This document shows positions 63,856 to 64,000 of a stretch of DNA of 64,000 bases, in pieces. The notes below the pieces were generated by a model that did not search any database, was not told where the DNA came from, and saw only the letters and a program-made list of their open reading frames with translations. A program made the position numbers and the translations under genes. This DNA comes from Mortierella sp. BCC40632 (lineage: Eukaryota > Mortierellomycota > Mortierellomycetes > Mortierellales > Mortierellaceae): contig WAEK01000004.1 in NCBI GenBank assembly GCA_011634665.1, forward strand, positions 1,351,501-1,415,500, in the 5' to 3' direction. How positions within the stretch are numbered: the stretch's first letter is position 1; every line of letters begins with the position of its first letter.

Positions 63856-64000
63856 ATGGATAAAGCCGTCAGAGAGTTGCACAAGAGCTGCCTCGCCCAG
63901 GAGACATTATCTTTTGCCCATCTACCCATCTCTTCATTACAATCATCAAAAGACAGATCCAAAAGAAAAGTTCTTTTCTACTACTCTTAACAGAGGACTT
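63856..64000 (+). CDS. Possible first exon of a gene leaving the right edge
   Basis: The ATG at 63,856-63,858 (context ACACCATGG) starts MDKAVRELHKSCLAQETLSF, then AHLPISSLQSSKDRSKRK, with a stop after about 44 codons. A TTAACAG acceptor-like site follows at 63,987-63,993. The good start context and a helical, charged beginning suggest a real N-terminus, divergent from the capping-enzyme gene, but the window ends before this can be judged. Not recognised. Confidence 0.22.

Overview
This window looks like nuclear DNA of an early-diverging filamentous fungus, most likely Mucoromycota/Mortierellomycota. The placement is inferred from several things together: short GT-AG introns, a fungal CSL transcription factor, an mRNA-capping guanylyltransferase, very long serine/proline-rich proteins, DIRS and PIF/Harbinger transposons, and abundant homopolymer and CT/GA low-complexity DNA. 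No phylogeny could be run.

Layout. 1-0.8 kb: start of a charged low-complexity gene leaving the left edge (minus). 1.3-4.4 kb: CSL (CBF1/Su(H)/Lag-1) transcription factor in two exons (minus), with a (TA)47 tract upstream. 4.4-9.6 kb: low-complexity DNA with no convincing gene. 9.6-10.7 kb: decayed paralogue of the 1146-residue gene at 51-54.4 kb. About 12.1-12.3 kb: strongly diverged 3' piece of small-subunit rRNA, antisense. 13.0-49.5 kb: an accessory locus holding eleven members of one lineage-specific protein superfamily (five A, four B, two C genes) and several transposons. 51.0-54.4 kb: 1146-residue disordered protein. 55.3-62.8 kb: multi-exon gene whose N-terminal part is an mRNA-capping nucleotidyltransferase and whose C-terminal part is a disordered tail of about 1560 residues.

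The accessory locus is the main interest. A (194-197 aa, no signal peptide), B (275-285 aa, signal peptide encoded across a phase-1 intron) and C (276 aa, no signal peptide, leader intron) share a core with a [D/N]P..HA-like helix and, in B and C, a FPGFYLxxxxQ strand. All four B genes stand head-to-head with an A gene across 0.65-1.2 kb, giving four copies of one divergent pair (A1/B1, B2/A2, B3/A4, B4/A5). A3 is an orphan.

The left half of the locus is an inverted repeat of about 4 kb arms with a 2-kb spacer. B and C lie in the arms; the C copies appear identical, while the flanking A copies have diverged. The right half is a tandem duplication (32.6-39.6 and 40.1-48.3 kb). A Harbinger element interrupts only the first copy and a DIRS element only the second, so each copy preserves the other's empty site. 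A second DIRS element lies at 27.6-31.9 kb. All transposon coding regions are broken. What the A/B/C proteins do is not known; their helix/strand order resembles the Cyt/volvatoxin-type pore-former fold, which is offered only as a testable hypothesis.
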